Shown here: piece after piece, positions 42,723 to 52,023 of the stretch
Position numbering within the stretch: position 1 is the first letter of the stretch
How the letters are laid out: each line of letters begins with the position of its first letter
Source: JACVRW01 sp963846505
GTDB taxonomy: Bacteria; Actinomycetota; Thermoleophilia; Solirubrobacterales; Thermoleophilaceae
Direction: 5' to 3'
DNA: 64,000 nt
Assembly: GCA_963846505.1 (NCBI GenBank)
Contig: CAWJWD010000004.1
Span: 558,001 to 622,000, forward strand
Made by a program: the position numbers and the translations under genes
Notes under the pieces: model-generated
Database searches by the model: none
What the model saw: the letters and a program-made list of their open reading frames with translations, nothing else
Told to the model about the DNA's origin: nothing

Positions 42723-42742
42723 AAGTGCTCTCATGAGCACTT
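42723..42742. promoter_or_regulatory. Inverted repeat between scpB and the EAL gene
   Basis: AAGTGCTC-TCAT-GAGCACTT has perfect 8-bp arms. It is 18 bases after the scpB stop and 38 bases before the EAL gene start, both on the minus strand. It could be the scpB terminator or an operator for the phosphodiesterase gene. Confidence 0.5.
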
Positions 42743-42759
42743 CAAGTTCCAAAAACCGC

Positions 42760-43353
42760 TTAGCTCTGAGTCGCGCGCTGCTCGCCGGCCTTGAGCAGTC
42801 GCTCGCGCAGCTCGCCCTCCTGCTCCGGGGTGGGATCGAAGTTCGCCGGATCGGGCAGCGCGTCGAGCGCTTCGAGACCGAAGAGCTTCTGGAACAGGTC
42901 GGTCGTGCGGTAGAGCACGGCGCCGAAGCGCGAGCGCCCCGACTCCTCGATCAGCCCGCGCTCGAGCAGCGTGCCGACGGCCGAATCGGAGGCCACGCCG
43001 CGGATGCGCGCCAGCTCCGGACGCGAGACCGGCTGCAGATAGGCGACGATCGCCAGGCACTCCGCCTGGGCCTGCGACAGCGGCGGCGTGCGCGGCGCGG
43101 CCAGCAGGCGGCGGGCGGCGCGCTCGGCGATCGGATCGGTCGCGAGCGTGAAGCCGCCGGCGACCTCGCGCAGCACCACCCCGCGCCAGCCCTCGGCGTA
43201 GTGCTCGCGCAGCCGCGCCAGTGCCTCGACGACCTCGCCCTCGGACACCTCGCAGGCGTCGGAGAGGCGGTCGACCGCGACCGGCTCGGGGCTGAGGAAC
43301 AGCAGCGCCTCGACCACCCGGGCCAACTCGCTCATCGCTGCCGGCTCGCTCAC
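42760..43353 (-). CDS. scpB: Segregation and condensation protein B
   Basis: A 197-residue winged-helix protein that with ScpA and SMC forms the chromosome condensin. ELARVVEALLFLSPEPVAVDRL, PLSQAQAECLAIVAYLQPVSRPELARIRG and GLIEESGRSRFGAVLYRTTDLF are the family's conserved segments. GTG 43353 overlaps the scpA stop by 4 bases. Length is normal. Confidence 0.93.
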   Translation of the reverse strand: MSEPAAMSELARVVEALLFLSPEPVAVDRLSDACEVSEGEVVEALARLREHYAEGWRGVVLREVAGGFTLATDPIAERAARRLLAAPRTPPLSQAQAECLAIVAYLQPVSRPELARIRGVASDSAVGTLLERGLIEESGRSRFGAVLYRTTDLFQKLFGLEALDALPDPANFDPTPEQEGELRERLLKAGEQRATQS

Positions 43354-44087
43354 GTCGTGCTCCTCTCCACCGCACGCACGGTGATCGGTCCGAAGGTCTC
43401 CTCCTGCTCCCAGTTGGCCTCGCCGGCCTTGTACAGCTCCAGCAGCGCGAACAGCGTGACGGCCTCCGTGAGCCGATCGGCGCCCGCGACGGCGTCGTCG
43501 AAGGAGAAGCCGCGGCGCGAGCGCAGCAGCTCGCGCAGGTGGTGCAGCCGCTGCTCGACCGAGACGGCCGGGCGGCGCACGTGGCGCAGGTCGATCGGCG
43601 GCGGGATCCGCAGCAGGCCGCCGAGCGCCTGACCGAGCTGCTCGGGCTCGTACGCGGCCGTCGCGACCTCGAGCGAGACGCGCCGCAGCTCGGGCGGCAG
43701 CGGCGCCGAGCGGTAGCGATGCCCGTCCTCGGCCTCCAGCCGCTCGCGCAGGAAGGCGGCGGCGGACTTGAAGCGCTGGTACTCGAGCATCCGCGCCAGC
43801 AGCTCGTCGACGGCCTCCTCCTGGTCGAGGTCCGGCGTCTCGTCCTCCTCGACCGGCAGCATCAGCCGCGACTTCAGCTCCAGCACCGCCGCGATCAGCA
43901 CCAGGAACTCGGTGGCGGCCTCGAGATCGAGCTCGCCCGTGCGCTCGAGGTGCTCGACGTAGGCCAACACCACCTCGGCGAGATCGACCTCCAGCAGGTC
44001 GATCTCTTCCTTGAGCACCAGCGTCAGGAGCAGGTCGAAGGGGCCCTGGAAGACCTCCAGGTCGAGATCGAGGTTGTCGAGCGCCAC
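43350..44087 (-). CDS. scpA: Segregation and condensation protein A (kleisin)
   Basis: A 245-residue kleisin that bridges SMC heads. The N-terminal VFQGPFDLLLTLVLKEEIDLLEVDLAEV and the C-terminal TLFALLELYKAGEANWEQEETFGPI are the SMC-binding ends; the acidic middle (EEDETPDLDQEEAVDELLARMLEY) binds ScpB. The start is GTG 44087, 12 bases after trpS. It is translationally coupled to scpB. Confidence 0.93.
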   Translation of the reverse strand: MALDNLDLDLEVFQGPFDLLLTLVLKEEIDLLEVDLAEVVLAYVEHLERTGELDLEAATEFLVLIAAVLELKSRLMLPVEEDETPDLDQEEAVDELLARMLEYQRFKSAAAFLRERLEAEDGHRYRSAPLPPELRRVSLEVATAAYEPEQLGQALGGLLRIPPPIDLRHVRRPAVSVEQRLHHLRELLRSRRGFSFDDAVAGADRLTEAVTLFALLELYKAGEANWEQEETFGPITVRAVERSTT

Positions 44088-44099
44088 CGGGAGGGGAGC

Positions 44100-45092
44100 C
44101 TAGATGGAGGGTCGGCCGATGCCCATCACGTCCCGCACCTCGGTCATCGTCTGCGCGGCGATCTCGCGGGCGCGCTCCGCGCCGTGCTCCAGGGCCGCCT
44201 CGATCGCCTGCTCGTCAGCGCGCAGTTCGAGGTACCGCTCGCGCACCGGCGTCAGCAGCTCCACGAGCGCCTCCCCCACCGCGCCCTTGAACGCGCCGTA
44301 GCCCTCGCCCTCGAACTCCCGCTCGACCTGGTCCGGCCCGATGCCGCGGGCGGCGGCGAGCAGGTCGATCAGGTTCGTCACGCCCGGCTTGTCGGACGCG
44401 CGCACGACGCGCGCCTCGGAGTCGGTCTGGGCGCGCTTGACCTTCTTGAGGATCGCGGCCGGCTCCTCGTCGACGTAGATCAGGCCGTTCTCGGTGCTGG
44501 AGGTCGTCGACATCTTCACCGTGGGGTCCTGCAGGTCCATGATGCGCGCCCCGACCTCGGGGATCACGTGCTCGGGCTCGACCAGCACCTCGCCGTAGGT
44601 CGAGTTGAAGCGGCGCGCGATCTCACGGGCGAGCTCGAGGTGCTGACGCTGGTCGTCGCCGACGGGGACCTGGTCGGCCTTGTAGAGCAGGATGTCGGCC
44701 GCCTGCAGCACCGGGTAGGTGAACAGGCTCGCCGAGACGAGCTCCTGCTGGTGTGCGGACTTGTCCTTGAACTGGTGCATGCGCTGCAGGTCGCCGTAGG
44801 CGGTGACCGAGGAAAGCAGCCAGGTCAGCTCGGTGTGCTCGCGCACGTCGGACTGGCGGAAGAGGATGCAGCGCTCGGGGTCGAGGCCCGCGGCCATCAG
44901 CATCGCCGTGGTGTCGAGCACGTAGCGCGGCAGCTGCGCGGGCTCGTAGGAGACGCTCGTCGCGTGCAGGTCGACGATGCAGTAGATCGCGGGGTCGCCG
45001 TGCTCCTGCCCGTCGAGGTAGCCGCGGATCGCGCCGATGTAGTTGCCCACGTGCTTGCGGCCCGTGGGCTGGATGCCGCTGAAGATGCGCAC
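44100..45092 (-). CDS. trpS: Tryptophanyl-tRNA synthetase
   Basis: Class I synthetase, 330 residues. PTGRKHVGNYIG stands for the HIGH motif, VKMSTTSST for KMSKS, and QPTG, DLHA, PVGDDQRQHLELARE and the family DLQDP are present. It charges tRNA-Trp, whose level would be read by the leader at 6295-6378. GTG 45092 starts directly at the gcvPB stop (45093). Its end is close to scpA, so gcv-trpS-scpAB may be one long transcript. Confidence 0.95.
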   Translation of the reverse strand: MRIFSGIQPTGRKHVGNYIGAIRGYLDGQEHGDPAIYCIVDLHATSVSYEPAQLPRYVLDTTAMLMAAGLDPERCILFRQSDVREHTELTWLLSSVTAYGDLQRMHQFKDKSAHQQELVSASLFTYPVLQAADILLYKADQVPVGDDQRQHLELAREIARRFNSTYGEVLVEPEHVIPEVGARIMDLQDPTVKMSTTSSTENGLIYVDEEPAAILKKVKRAQTDSEARVVRASDKPGVTNLIDLLAAARGIGPDQVEREFEGEGYGAFKGAVGEALVELLTPVRERYLELRADEQAIEAALEHGAERAREIAAQTMTEVRDVMGIGRPSI

Positions 45093-46620
45093 TTACGGGC
45101 GCCAGCGTACGACAGGCCGCTTGGCCGCGCCGGCCTCGTCGAGGCGACGCACCGGCGTCGTGTGCGGCGCGGTCTGAGCGATCGACGGGTCCTCGGCGGC
45201 CTCGGCCAGGATCGCCTTCACCACCTCGGCGAAGTGGTCGAGGCGCTCCTTGGTCTCGGTCTCGGTCGGCTCGATCATGAGCGCCTCGTCGACGAGCAGC
45301 GGGAAGTAGACCGTCGGCGGGTGCACGCGGTGGTCGAGCATGCGCTTGGCGATGTCGAGCGTCTTGATGCCGAGCTTCTCCTTGGCGCCTCTGCCGCTGA
45401 GCACGAACTCGTGCATGCAGGTGCGGTCGAAGGCGATCGGCAGGTACTCGGCGACGCCCTCCTCGGCCAAGCGGGCCTTGAGGTAGTTCGCGTTCAGCAC
45501 CGCGATCTGCGACGCCTCCTTCAGCCCGTCGCCGCCGAGCGAGCAGATGTAGGCGTACGAGCGCACGAAGACGCCGAAGTTGCCCTGGAAGCCGCGCAGC
45601 TTGCCGATCGACTTGGGCCGGTCGGCGTCCAGCTCGTAGCGCGGACCGTGGCCGTTGTCTGATGCTGCCCGCACCACCTGCGGCACCGGCAGGAACGGCT
45701 CGATGCGGTCGCTGCAGGCGATCGGGCCGGCGCCCGGGCCGCCGCCGCCGTGCGGCTGGGTGAACGTCTTGTGCAGGTTGAAGTGGACGATGTCGAAGCC
45801 CATGTCGCCGGGCCGGGCGATGCCCATCACGGCGTTGAGGTTCGCGCCGTCGTAGTAGAGCGTCGCCCCCACCTCGTGCACGATGCGGGCGATCTCCTCG
45901 ATGTTGCGAGTCGAACAGCCCGAGCGTGTTCGGGTTGGTGAGCATCAGGCAGGCGACGTCCTCGGTCGCCTTGGCGCGCAGGTCGTCGAGGTCTACCCCG
46001 CCGTCCGGCGCCGTGCCGACCTTGACGACCTCGTAGCCGGCCATCGTCACCGTCGCCGGGTTGGTGCCGTGGGCGGTGTCGGGCGTGAGCACCTTCGTGC
46101 GGTGCTCGCCGCGGTCCTCGTGGTAGGCGCGCGTGAGCAGCAGGCCGGCCAGCTCGCCGTGCGAGCCGGCGCTCGGCTGCAGCGACACGTGCGGCAGCCC
46201 GGCGATCTCGCCCAGCGCCTCCTGCAGGCCGAACATCAGCTCGAGCGCGCCCTGGGCGTACTCGGGGTCCTGCAGCGGGTGCAGGCGCGCGTGGCCGGGC
46301 AGCGCCGCGACGCGCTCGTGCAGCTTCGGGTTGTGCTTCATCGTGCACGAGCCGAGCGGGTAGAAGCCCTCGTCGAGGTGGAAGTTCTTCGAGGACAGCG
46401 TCGTGTAGTGGCGCACGAGCTCCGGCTCGGAGATCTCGGGCAGCTCGGCCGGCGTCTCACGCCGTGCGGAGGGCGGCAGCAGCTGGTCGAGCGGGACCTC
46501 GGGCACGTCGAGCGCCGGTGCCGTGAAGGCGCGGCGGCCCTCGACCGAGCGTTCGAAGACGGTCAGCGTGTCGGGCTCGGCGGGAGCGTGGCCCGTGGCG
46601 GGAACGTGCTCGGCGCTCAT
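45093..46620 (-). pseudogene. gcvPB: Glycine dehydrogenase (decarboxylating) subunit 2, frameshifted
   Basis: PLP-binding subunit of the glycine cleavage P-protein, about 508 residues. The first half runs to NPNTLGLFDS; one extra base at about 45906 then shifts the frame, and the rest picks up at NIEEIARIVHEVGATLYYDGANLNAVMG, with the PLP lysine in HFNLHKTFTQPHGGGGPG. Removing one base gives a normal protein. As this gene is central to the cycle and its partners are present, an assembly error is likely. The start ATG 46620 overlaps gcvPA. Confidence 0.88.
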
Positions 46621-47990
46621 GCCGGAGCCTCCGCGCCGGCGCGGTCGAAGCGCCCGGCCGATCCTCCGCCGGCGACGAGCGCGGCGAGGTCGTCGATCTG
46701 CGCCTTCGTGCGCCGCTCGGTGATCGCGACGAGCAGGCCGTCCTCGTACTCCGGGTAGTCGCGGCCGAGGCGGTAGCCGGGGTTGACGCCGGCCGCACGG
46801 GCGCGCTCGAAGAGCCCGTCGAGATCCGGCACGCGCACGGCGAACTCGCGCACGACCGGGCCCGGGTTGATCGCCTCGAGCCCGAGCGTCTGGCGCGCGT
46901 AGTGGGTGCGCTGCAACATCAGCTCGGCCAGCTCCACGGCGCCGCGCTTGCCCAGCCACGACAGGTAGACGACGCCGGCCAGCGCGTTCAGCGCCTGGGC
47001 GGTGCAGATGTTGTGGGTGGCCTTCTCGCGGCGGATGTGCTGCTCGCGCGTCTGCAGCGTCAGCACGAAGCCGCGGCGACCGTCGACGTCGCGCGTCTCG
47101 CCGGCGATGCGACCGGGCAGCTTGCGGATGAAGCGCTCTGAGGCGGCGAAGAAGCCGAAGCTCGGGCCGCCGAAGTCGAGCCGGTTGCCGAGCGTCTGGC
47201 CCTCGCCGACGCAGACGTCCACGCCCAGCTCGCCCGGGGGGCGAAGGATCGCCAGCGGCAGCGGATCGGCGGCGCAGACCAGCAGCGCGGCGGTGCGCTT
47301 GCCGACCTCGACCAGCTCGCCCAGCTCCTCGACCGTGCCGAGGAAGTTCGGCTGCTGCACGAACACGGCGGCGGTGTCGTCGTCGATCGCGGCGGCCAGG
47401 GCGGCGACGTCGGTGGCGCCCTCGCCACCCAATGGCACCTCCTCGACGGTCATGCCGTAGCCGGCGGCGTGGGTCGCGAGCGCCGCGCGCGAGTGCGGGT
47501 GCAGGCCGCGCGAGACGACCAGCTTCGTGCGCTTGGTCTCCAGCTTGGCGAGGTAGCCCGCCGCGGCGACGGCGCTCGGCCCCTCGTAGACCGACGCGTT
47601 GCTCACGGGCAGCCCCGTCAGCTCCGAGATCGCGGTCTGGAACTCGAACATCACCTGCAGCCCGCCCTGCGAGATCTCAGGCTGGTAGGGCGTGTAGGGC
47701 GTCAGGAACTCCGAGCGCGAGAGCAGCGTGTCGATCAGCGCCGGGACGTAGTGGTCGTACATGCCCGCGCCGAGGAAGGTGGCCTCCGCGTCGGCGTGGC
47801 GGTTGCGCGCCGCCAGCGCGGCCAGGTGCTCGTAGACCTCGTGCTCGGACTGGCCGTCGGGCAGGTCCAGCTCGCGCTGCAGGCGCACCCCGGCGGGGAT
47901 GTCGGCGAACAGCTCGTCGAGCGAGCCGACGCCGATGGCGTCGAGCATCGCCTGCCGGTCTGCGTCGGTGGCGGAGGTGTAGCGGCTCAT
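46617..47990 (-). CDS. gcvPA: Glycine dehydrogenase (decarboxylating) subunit 1
   Basis: A 457-residue first subunit of the split P-protein. FLGAGMYDHYVPALIDTLLSRSEFLTPYTPYQPEISQG, YEGPSA, PNFLG and the N-terminal PAGVRL match the two-subunit type found in Gram-positive bacteria and thermophiles. With GcvPB it decarboxylates glycine and passes aminomethyl to lipoyl-GcvH. ATG 47990 follows gcvH by 15 bases; the end overlaps gcvPB by 4. Confidence 0.95.
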   Translation of the reverse strand: MSRYTSATDADRQAMLDAIGVGSLDELFADIPAGVRLQRELDLPDGQSEHEVYEHLAALAARNRHADAEATFLGAGMYDHYVPALIDTLLSRSEFLTPYTPYQPEISQGGLQVMFEFQTAISELTGLPVSNASVYEGPSAVAAAGYLAKLETKRTKLVVSRGLHPHSRAALATHAAGYGMTVEEVPLGGEGATDVAALAAAIDDDTAAVFVQQPNFLGTVEELGELVEVGKRTAALLVCAADPLPLAILRPPGELGVDVCVGEGQTLGNRLDFGGPSFGFFAASERFIRKLPGRIAGETRDVDGRRGFVLTLQTREQHIRREKATHNICTAQALNALAGVVYLSWLGKRGAVELAELMLQRTHYARQTLGLEAINPGPVVREFAVRVPDLDGLFERARAAGVNPGYRLGRDYPEYEDGLLVAITERRTKAQIDDLAALVAGGGSAGRFDRAGAEAPA

Positions 47991-48005
47991 GCGAGGGCTA
48001 CGACG

Positions 48006-48401
48006 TTACCCATCCGATTGGAGCAACTCGCGGTAGGCGCCGACGTCCAGCAGCGCGTCCAGCTCGGCGGGGTCGGAGAGCTTGACCTTGACCATCCAGC
48101 CGTCGCCGTAGGGATCGACGTTGATCTTCTCCGGCTCGTCGGCGAGTTCCCCGTTGACCTCGACGATCTCGCCCGACAGCGGCGCGAACACGTCCGAGAC
48201 CGCCTTGACCGACTCGACCTCCGCATAGGTCTGGTCCTTGGAGACCTGGGCGCCGACCTCGGGCGGGTCGAAGAAGACGACCTCGCCGAGGGCGTCCTGG
48301 GCGTACCACGTGATGCCGAAGGTGGCGACGTCGCCGTCGATCCGCGCCCAGTCGTGCTCGGGGTGGTACTTCAGGTCGTCGGGATAGCTGGCGTCTGCCA
48401 A
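48006..48401 (-). CDS. gcvH: Glycine cleavage system H protein
   Basis: A 131-residue lipoyl carrier. The lipoylated lysine lies in VESVKAVSD, and YHPEHDWARI near the start and DGWMVKVKL near the end are typical. The start is TTG 48401, 4 bases after the gcvT stop. It shuttles aminomethyl between the P and T proteins. Confidence 0.95.
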   Translation of the reverse strand: MADASYPDDLKYHPEHDWARIDGDVATFGITWYAQDALGEVVFFDPPEVGAQVSKDQTYAEVESVKAVSDVFAPLSGEIVEVNGELADEPEKINVDPYGDGWMVKVKLSDPAELDALLDVGAYRELLQSDG

Positions 48402-48405
48402 CGCG

Positions 48406-49488
48406 TCACGTCTCCTTCGAGTAGAGGGGCTTGCTCTTGACCTGCGCGGGGCGCCGCTTGCCCCGCACGTCCACGTCGATGGCCGTGCCCGGGGCCGCGT
48501 CGGCGACGGGCACGTAGCCCATGCCGATGCCCACGTCCAGGCAGGGCGAGAGGCTGCCGCTGGTGACGACCCCCTCGCCGTGCTCGCTGACGATCGGGTT
48601 GTCCTGGCGCGGGATGCCGCGATCGGTGAAGGCGAACGGCACCAGCGTCTGCTCGGGCTCGACGCCGCGCAGCGCCTCGGCGCCGACGAAGTCCGTGTCG
48701 AGCTTGCAGCACCAGCCCAGGCCGGCCTCGATCGGGTTGCGGTCCTCCGAGAGGTCGTTGCCGTAGAGGTGGAAGCAGACCTCCAGGCGCAGCGTGTCGC
48801 GCGCGCCGAGGCCGACGGGCCTCACGCCCTCGGCGAGCAGCGCGTCCCAGACCGCGCCGGCGTGCTTGAGGCGCCAGCAGCAGCTCGCAGCCGTCCTCGC
48901 CGGTATAGCCGGTGCCGCAGACCAGCGCCGGCACGCCGGCCAGCGTCAGCTCGGCGGTGCGGAAGCGGGCCGGCAGCTCGCCGCCCTCGGTCAGCCGCTC
49001 CAGCACCCCGCGCGCCTCGGGGCCTTGGACGGCAAGCATCGCCCAGTCGCCGTGCGCGTCCTCGACCTCCACGTCGAAGCCGGCCGCCTGCTCGCGAAAC
49101 CAGGCCAGGTCCTTGTCGTGGTTGGAGGCGTTGGTGACCGTCAGGAAGCGGCCCTCGCCGAGGCGGTAGGTGAAGAGGTCGTCGAGCACGCCGCCGTCCT
49201 CGCGGCAGAGCACCGAGTACTGGGCGCCGCGCTCGGCGATCTTCGTCACGTCGTTGGAGAGGATGCGCTGCAGGAACGCCTGCGCCTGCGGGCCGCTCGT
49301 CTCGATCTCGCCCATGTGCGAGACGTCGAAGACGCCGGCGCCTTGGTGCGCACCGCGACGTGCTCGGCGCGGATGCCCTCGTACTGGACCGGCATCTCCC
49401 AGCCGGCGAAGGGCACGAGCCGAGCGCCCGCCTGGCGGTGGCGGTCGAACAGGGGCGTGCGGCGAAGTGTGTCCGTGGCCTCGGGCAA
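48406..49488 (-). pseudogene. gcvT: Aminomethyltransferase (glycine cleavage T protein), two frameshifts
   Basis: About 360 residues, tetrahydrofolate-dependent. Three pieces in different frames join up: TPLFDRHRQAGARLVPFAGWEMPVQY to VRTK; after one lost G (about 49342) GAGVFDVSHMGEIE and SNDVTKI to ELLLAP; after one added A (48866-48867) HAGAVWDALLAEGVRPVGLGARDTLRLE, then NPIEAGL and ending KPLYSKET. With both bases corrected the protein is complete. The start TTG 49488 is tentative. It is the first gene of the gcvT-H-PA-PB operon. Confidence 0.87.
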
Positions 49489-49500
49489 GCGCCTCGCAGG

Positions 49501-50654
49501 CTACCGCGCGTCGCGGCTCGCCGGACCCTCCAGCACCGCGAGCAGCAGCGCCAGCGCCACCTCGGCGCGGGTGCTGCAGCGAGGCCGCGCTGACCCACTC
49601 GTCGGGATGGTGGGCGCCGCCCCCACGAGGGCCGAGGCCGTCGATCGTCAGCGGGATGCGGCTGGCGAAGTGGCTGGCGTCGCTCGCGCCGCCGCGCTCG
49701 GAGCCGACGAGCGGCCGGCCGAGCAGCGCCGCGGCAGCCGGCAGCAGCTCGCGCGTGGGCTCGCGCGCGTCCATGCCCGGCCAGGCGCGCACGAGCTGCG
49801 CGTCGAGGCGCACGCCGGCGAGCTCGCCCGGAACCGTGGCGAGCACCTCGGCAAAGGCGTCGAGGCGGTCGGCGCGCAGGTCGCAGATCAGCTGCCCGTG
49901 GGCCGGCACGACGTTGAAGGCCTCGCCGGAGTGCAGCACGGTCGGCACCGCGGTCAGGCGGTCGGGGACCGTCGGGGTCCGCCTGCTCGGCGACGAGCTG
50001 GGCGACGTGCGTGAGCGCGAGCAGGGCGCTGCGGCCCTTGTGCGGCGCCGAGCCCGAGTGCGAGGCGCGGCCGTGGGCCTCGACGTTCAGCGTCCCGGCC
50101 GCCTTGCGCTTGACGATCACGGCGTCGTCGCCGGCCGGGGTGCGCTCGCCGGCCTCGAAGCAGAGGCAGGCGTCGAAGCCCGCGAAGCGCTCGGCGTGGG
50201 TGAACGGCGCCGTGCGCCACTCCTCGTCGACGACCAGCAGCAGCGCCAGCTGCTCGAACAGCTGCGGCAGCTTGGCCAGCTCGCGCAGCAGCCCGAGCGC
50301 GATCGCGTCGCCGCCCTTCATGTCGACGGTGCCCGAGCCGGTCAGCCGGTCGCCGTCGCGCTCGAGCGGGCGGTGGGCGGCGTGGGAGACGACGGTGTCG
50401 AGGTGGCCGAGCAGCAGCACCCGGCCGCTGCCGGTGCCGTGCAGGCGGGCGAACAGGTCGTCCGCGCAGCCGGGCGTGGAGCAGGGCAGGCGCTCCAGCT
50501 CGACGCCCGGCGGCATGAACGAGACCGCAAGCGAGATCGCCGCCTCGGCGCCGGGCACGTCGCCCGACGGCGAGGACACGTCGACGAGCAGCTCGAGCTC
50601 GCGCTCGGCGGCGGCCGCCAAGCGCGGAGCGATCTCCGCGACCCGAGCGTCCAT
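49501..50654 (-). pseudogene. M20 family metallopeptidase, two frameshifts
   Basis: About 384 residues, of the carboxypeptidase G2/ArgE/DapE group. LLLGHLDTVV, GTVDMKGGDAIALG, VVDEEW and FEAGERT hold the zinc ligands and catalytic Glu in the first frame. An extra G in the run 49964-49967 moves it to LHSGEAFNVVPAHGQLICDLRAD through GLGPRGGGAHHPDEWVSA; another extra base at about 49574 leads to the true end at TAG 49501. Removing both gives an intact enzyme. It probably splits N-acyl amino acids or small peptides. It lies 100 bases downstream of ftsZ. Confidence 0.82.
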
Positions 50655-50754
50655 CACGCCGCTCGCCGGCGCCCGACGGCGGTCCGCAGCGAGGAGACCT
50701 TGCGGCGCCCCCGCGTCCGCGCCGCAGGCGGGCGGCGAGGAGACGCGAAGATGG

Positions 50755-51843
50755 TCAGTCCTTCAGGAACGACGGTACGTCGATGTCGTCGTCGCTGATC
50801 TCGAGCGACTTGCGCTGGCGGTCGTCGAGGCTCACGTCCCTGCGCCGCGGCTCGCGCCGCTGGCCGGTCGAGTCCTCGGTGAACAGCGGCCGGTGGCGGG
50901 CGCCCTCGAAGCCGGTGGCGATCACCGTCACGCGCACGCCGTCGCCGACGCTGTCGTCGACGACCGCGCCGAAGATGATGTTCGAGTTCTGGTCGGCGGC
51001 GCCCTGGATGATCTCGGCCGCCTCGTTGACCTCGAACAGGCCGAGATCGGAGCCGCCGGTGATGTTCAGCAGGATGCCGGTGGCGCCCTCGACCGACTGC
51101 TCCAGCAGCGGGCTCGAGATCGCGTTCTTGGCCGCCTCGCCCGCGCGGTTCTCGCCCGAGGCCTCGCCGATGCCCATCAGGGCCGAGCCGGCATCGGACA
51201 TGATCGTGCGCACGTCGGCGAAGTCGAGGTTGATCAGGCCGGGCGTGGTGATCAGGTCGGTGATGCCCTGGACGCCCTGGCCGAGCACGTTGTCGGCCTC
51301 GCGGAACGCGTCGAGGATGCTCGTGCGGCGCTCGACGACGGCGAGCAGCTTCTCGTTCGGGATCACGATCATCGTGTCCACCTGCTCGCGCAGGCGGTCG
51401 ATGCCGTCGGTCGCCTGGCGCATGCGCTGGGTGCCCTCGAACTCGAACGGCTTGGTGACCACGCCGACGGTCAGCGCGCCAACCTCCTGCTTGGCCACCT
51501 CGGCGATCACGGGGGCGGCGCCGGTGCCGGTGCCGCCGCCCTCGCCGGCGGTCACGAAGACCATGTCGGCGCCCTTGAGCGCCTCCTTGATCTCGTCGCG
51601 GCTCTCGTTGGCGGCGCCGTAGCCCGTCTCCGGGTTCGCGCCCGCGCCGAGCCCGCGCGTGAGCTGATCGCCGATCTGAAGCTTGATGTCGGCGTCGCAC
51701 ATCTGCAGCGCCTGGGCGTCGGTGTTGACCGCGATGAACTCGACCCCCTTCAGGCCTGCGTCCACCATGCGGTTGACGGCGTTCGTGCCGCCGCCGCCGA
51801 TGCCGACGACCTTGATGACCGCTAGATAGCTGCCCGTCTCCAT
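50755..51843 (-). CDS. ftsZ: Cell division protein FtsZ
   Basis: Tubulin-like GTPase that forms the division ring. In 362 residues: IGGGGTNAVNRM, the tubulin signature GGGTGTGAAPVIAE, NVDTDAQ-type NTDAQAL, LINLDFADVRTIM, a short basic linker with RREPRRR, and the C-terminal peptide DIDVPSFLKD that binds partners such as SepF. The start ATG 51843 follows AAGGAG by 11 bases. It has its own promoter (51927-51956) and is the last gene of the division cluster. Confidence 0.97.
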   Translation of the reverse strand: METGSYLAVIKVVGIGGGGTNAVNRMVDAGLKGVEFIAVNTDAQALQMCDADIKLQIGDQLTRGLGAGANPETGYGAANESRDEIKEALKGADMVFVTAGEGGGTGTGAAPVIAEVAKQEVGALTVGVVTKPFEFEGTQRMRQATDGIDRLREQVDTMIVIPNEKLLAVVERRTSILDAFREADNVLGQGVQGITDLITTPGLINLDFADVRTIMSDAGSALMGIGEASGENRAGEAAKNAISSPLLEQSVEGATGILLNITGGSDLGLFEVNEAAEIIQGAADQNSNIIFGAVVDDSVGDGVRVTVIATGFEGARHRPLFTEDSTGQRREPRRRDVSLDDRQRKSLEISDDDIDVPSFLKD

Positions 51844-51926
51844 GGGAGTCAGATCTCCTTCTTACGTCCGAAGCTCAAGCGATCGTCGAGGGTTTCACGA
51901 GACCGCGAATCGCCTGCAAGACCGCA

Positions 51927-51956
51927 ACTGTAGGGAGATATCGGCCGCGGTGTCAA
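51927..51956 (-). promoter_or_regulatory. ftsZ promoter
   Basis: Minus-strand TTGACA (51951-51956, consensus) and TACAGT (51927-51932), 18 bases apart, would start a transcript near 51920 with an untranslated leader of about 75 bases. A 6-bp stem CTCGAC/GTCGAG at 51988-52004, 20 bases after the ftsQ stop, could partly end upstream transcription. Nothing else is visible in 51844-52023. Confidence 0.6.
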
Positions 51957-52023
51957 TCCGACCCGCAACAATCCGTGCAGGGCGAACCTCGACTAGAGGT
52001 CGAGAGTTGGCTAAAGGCTAAAG

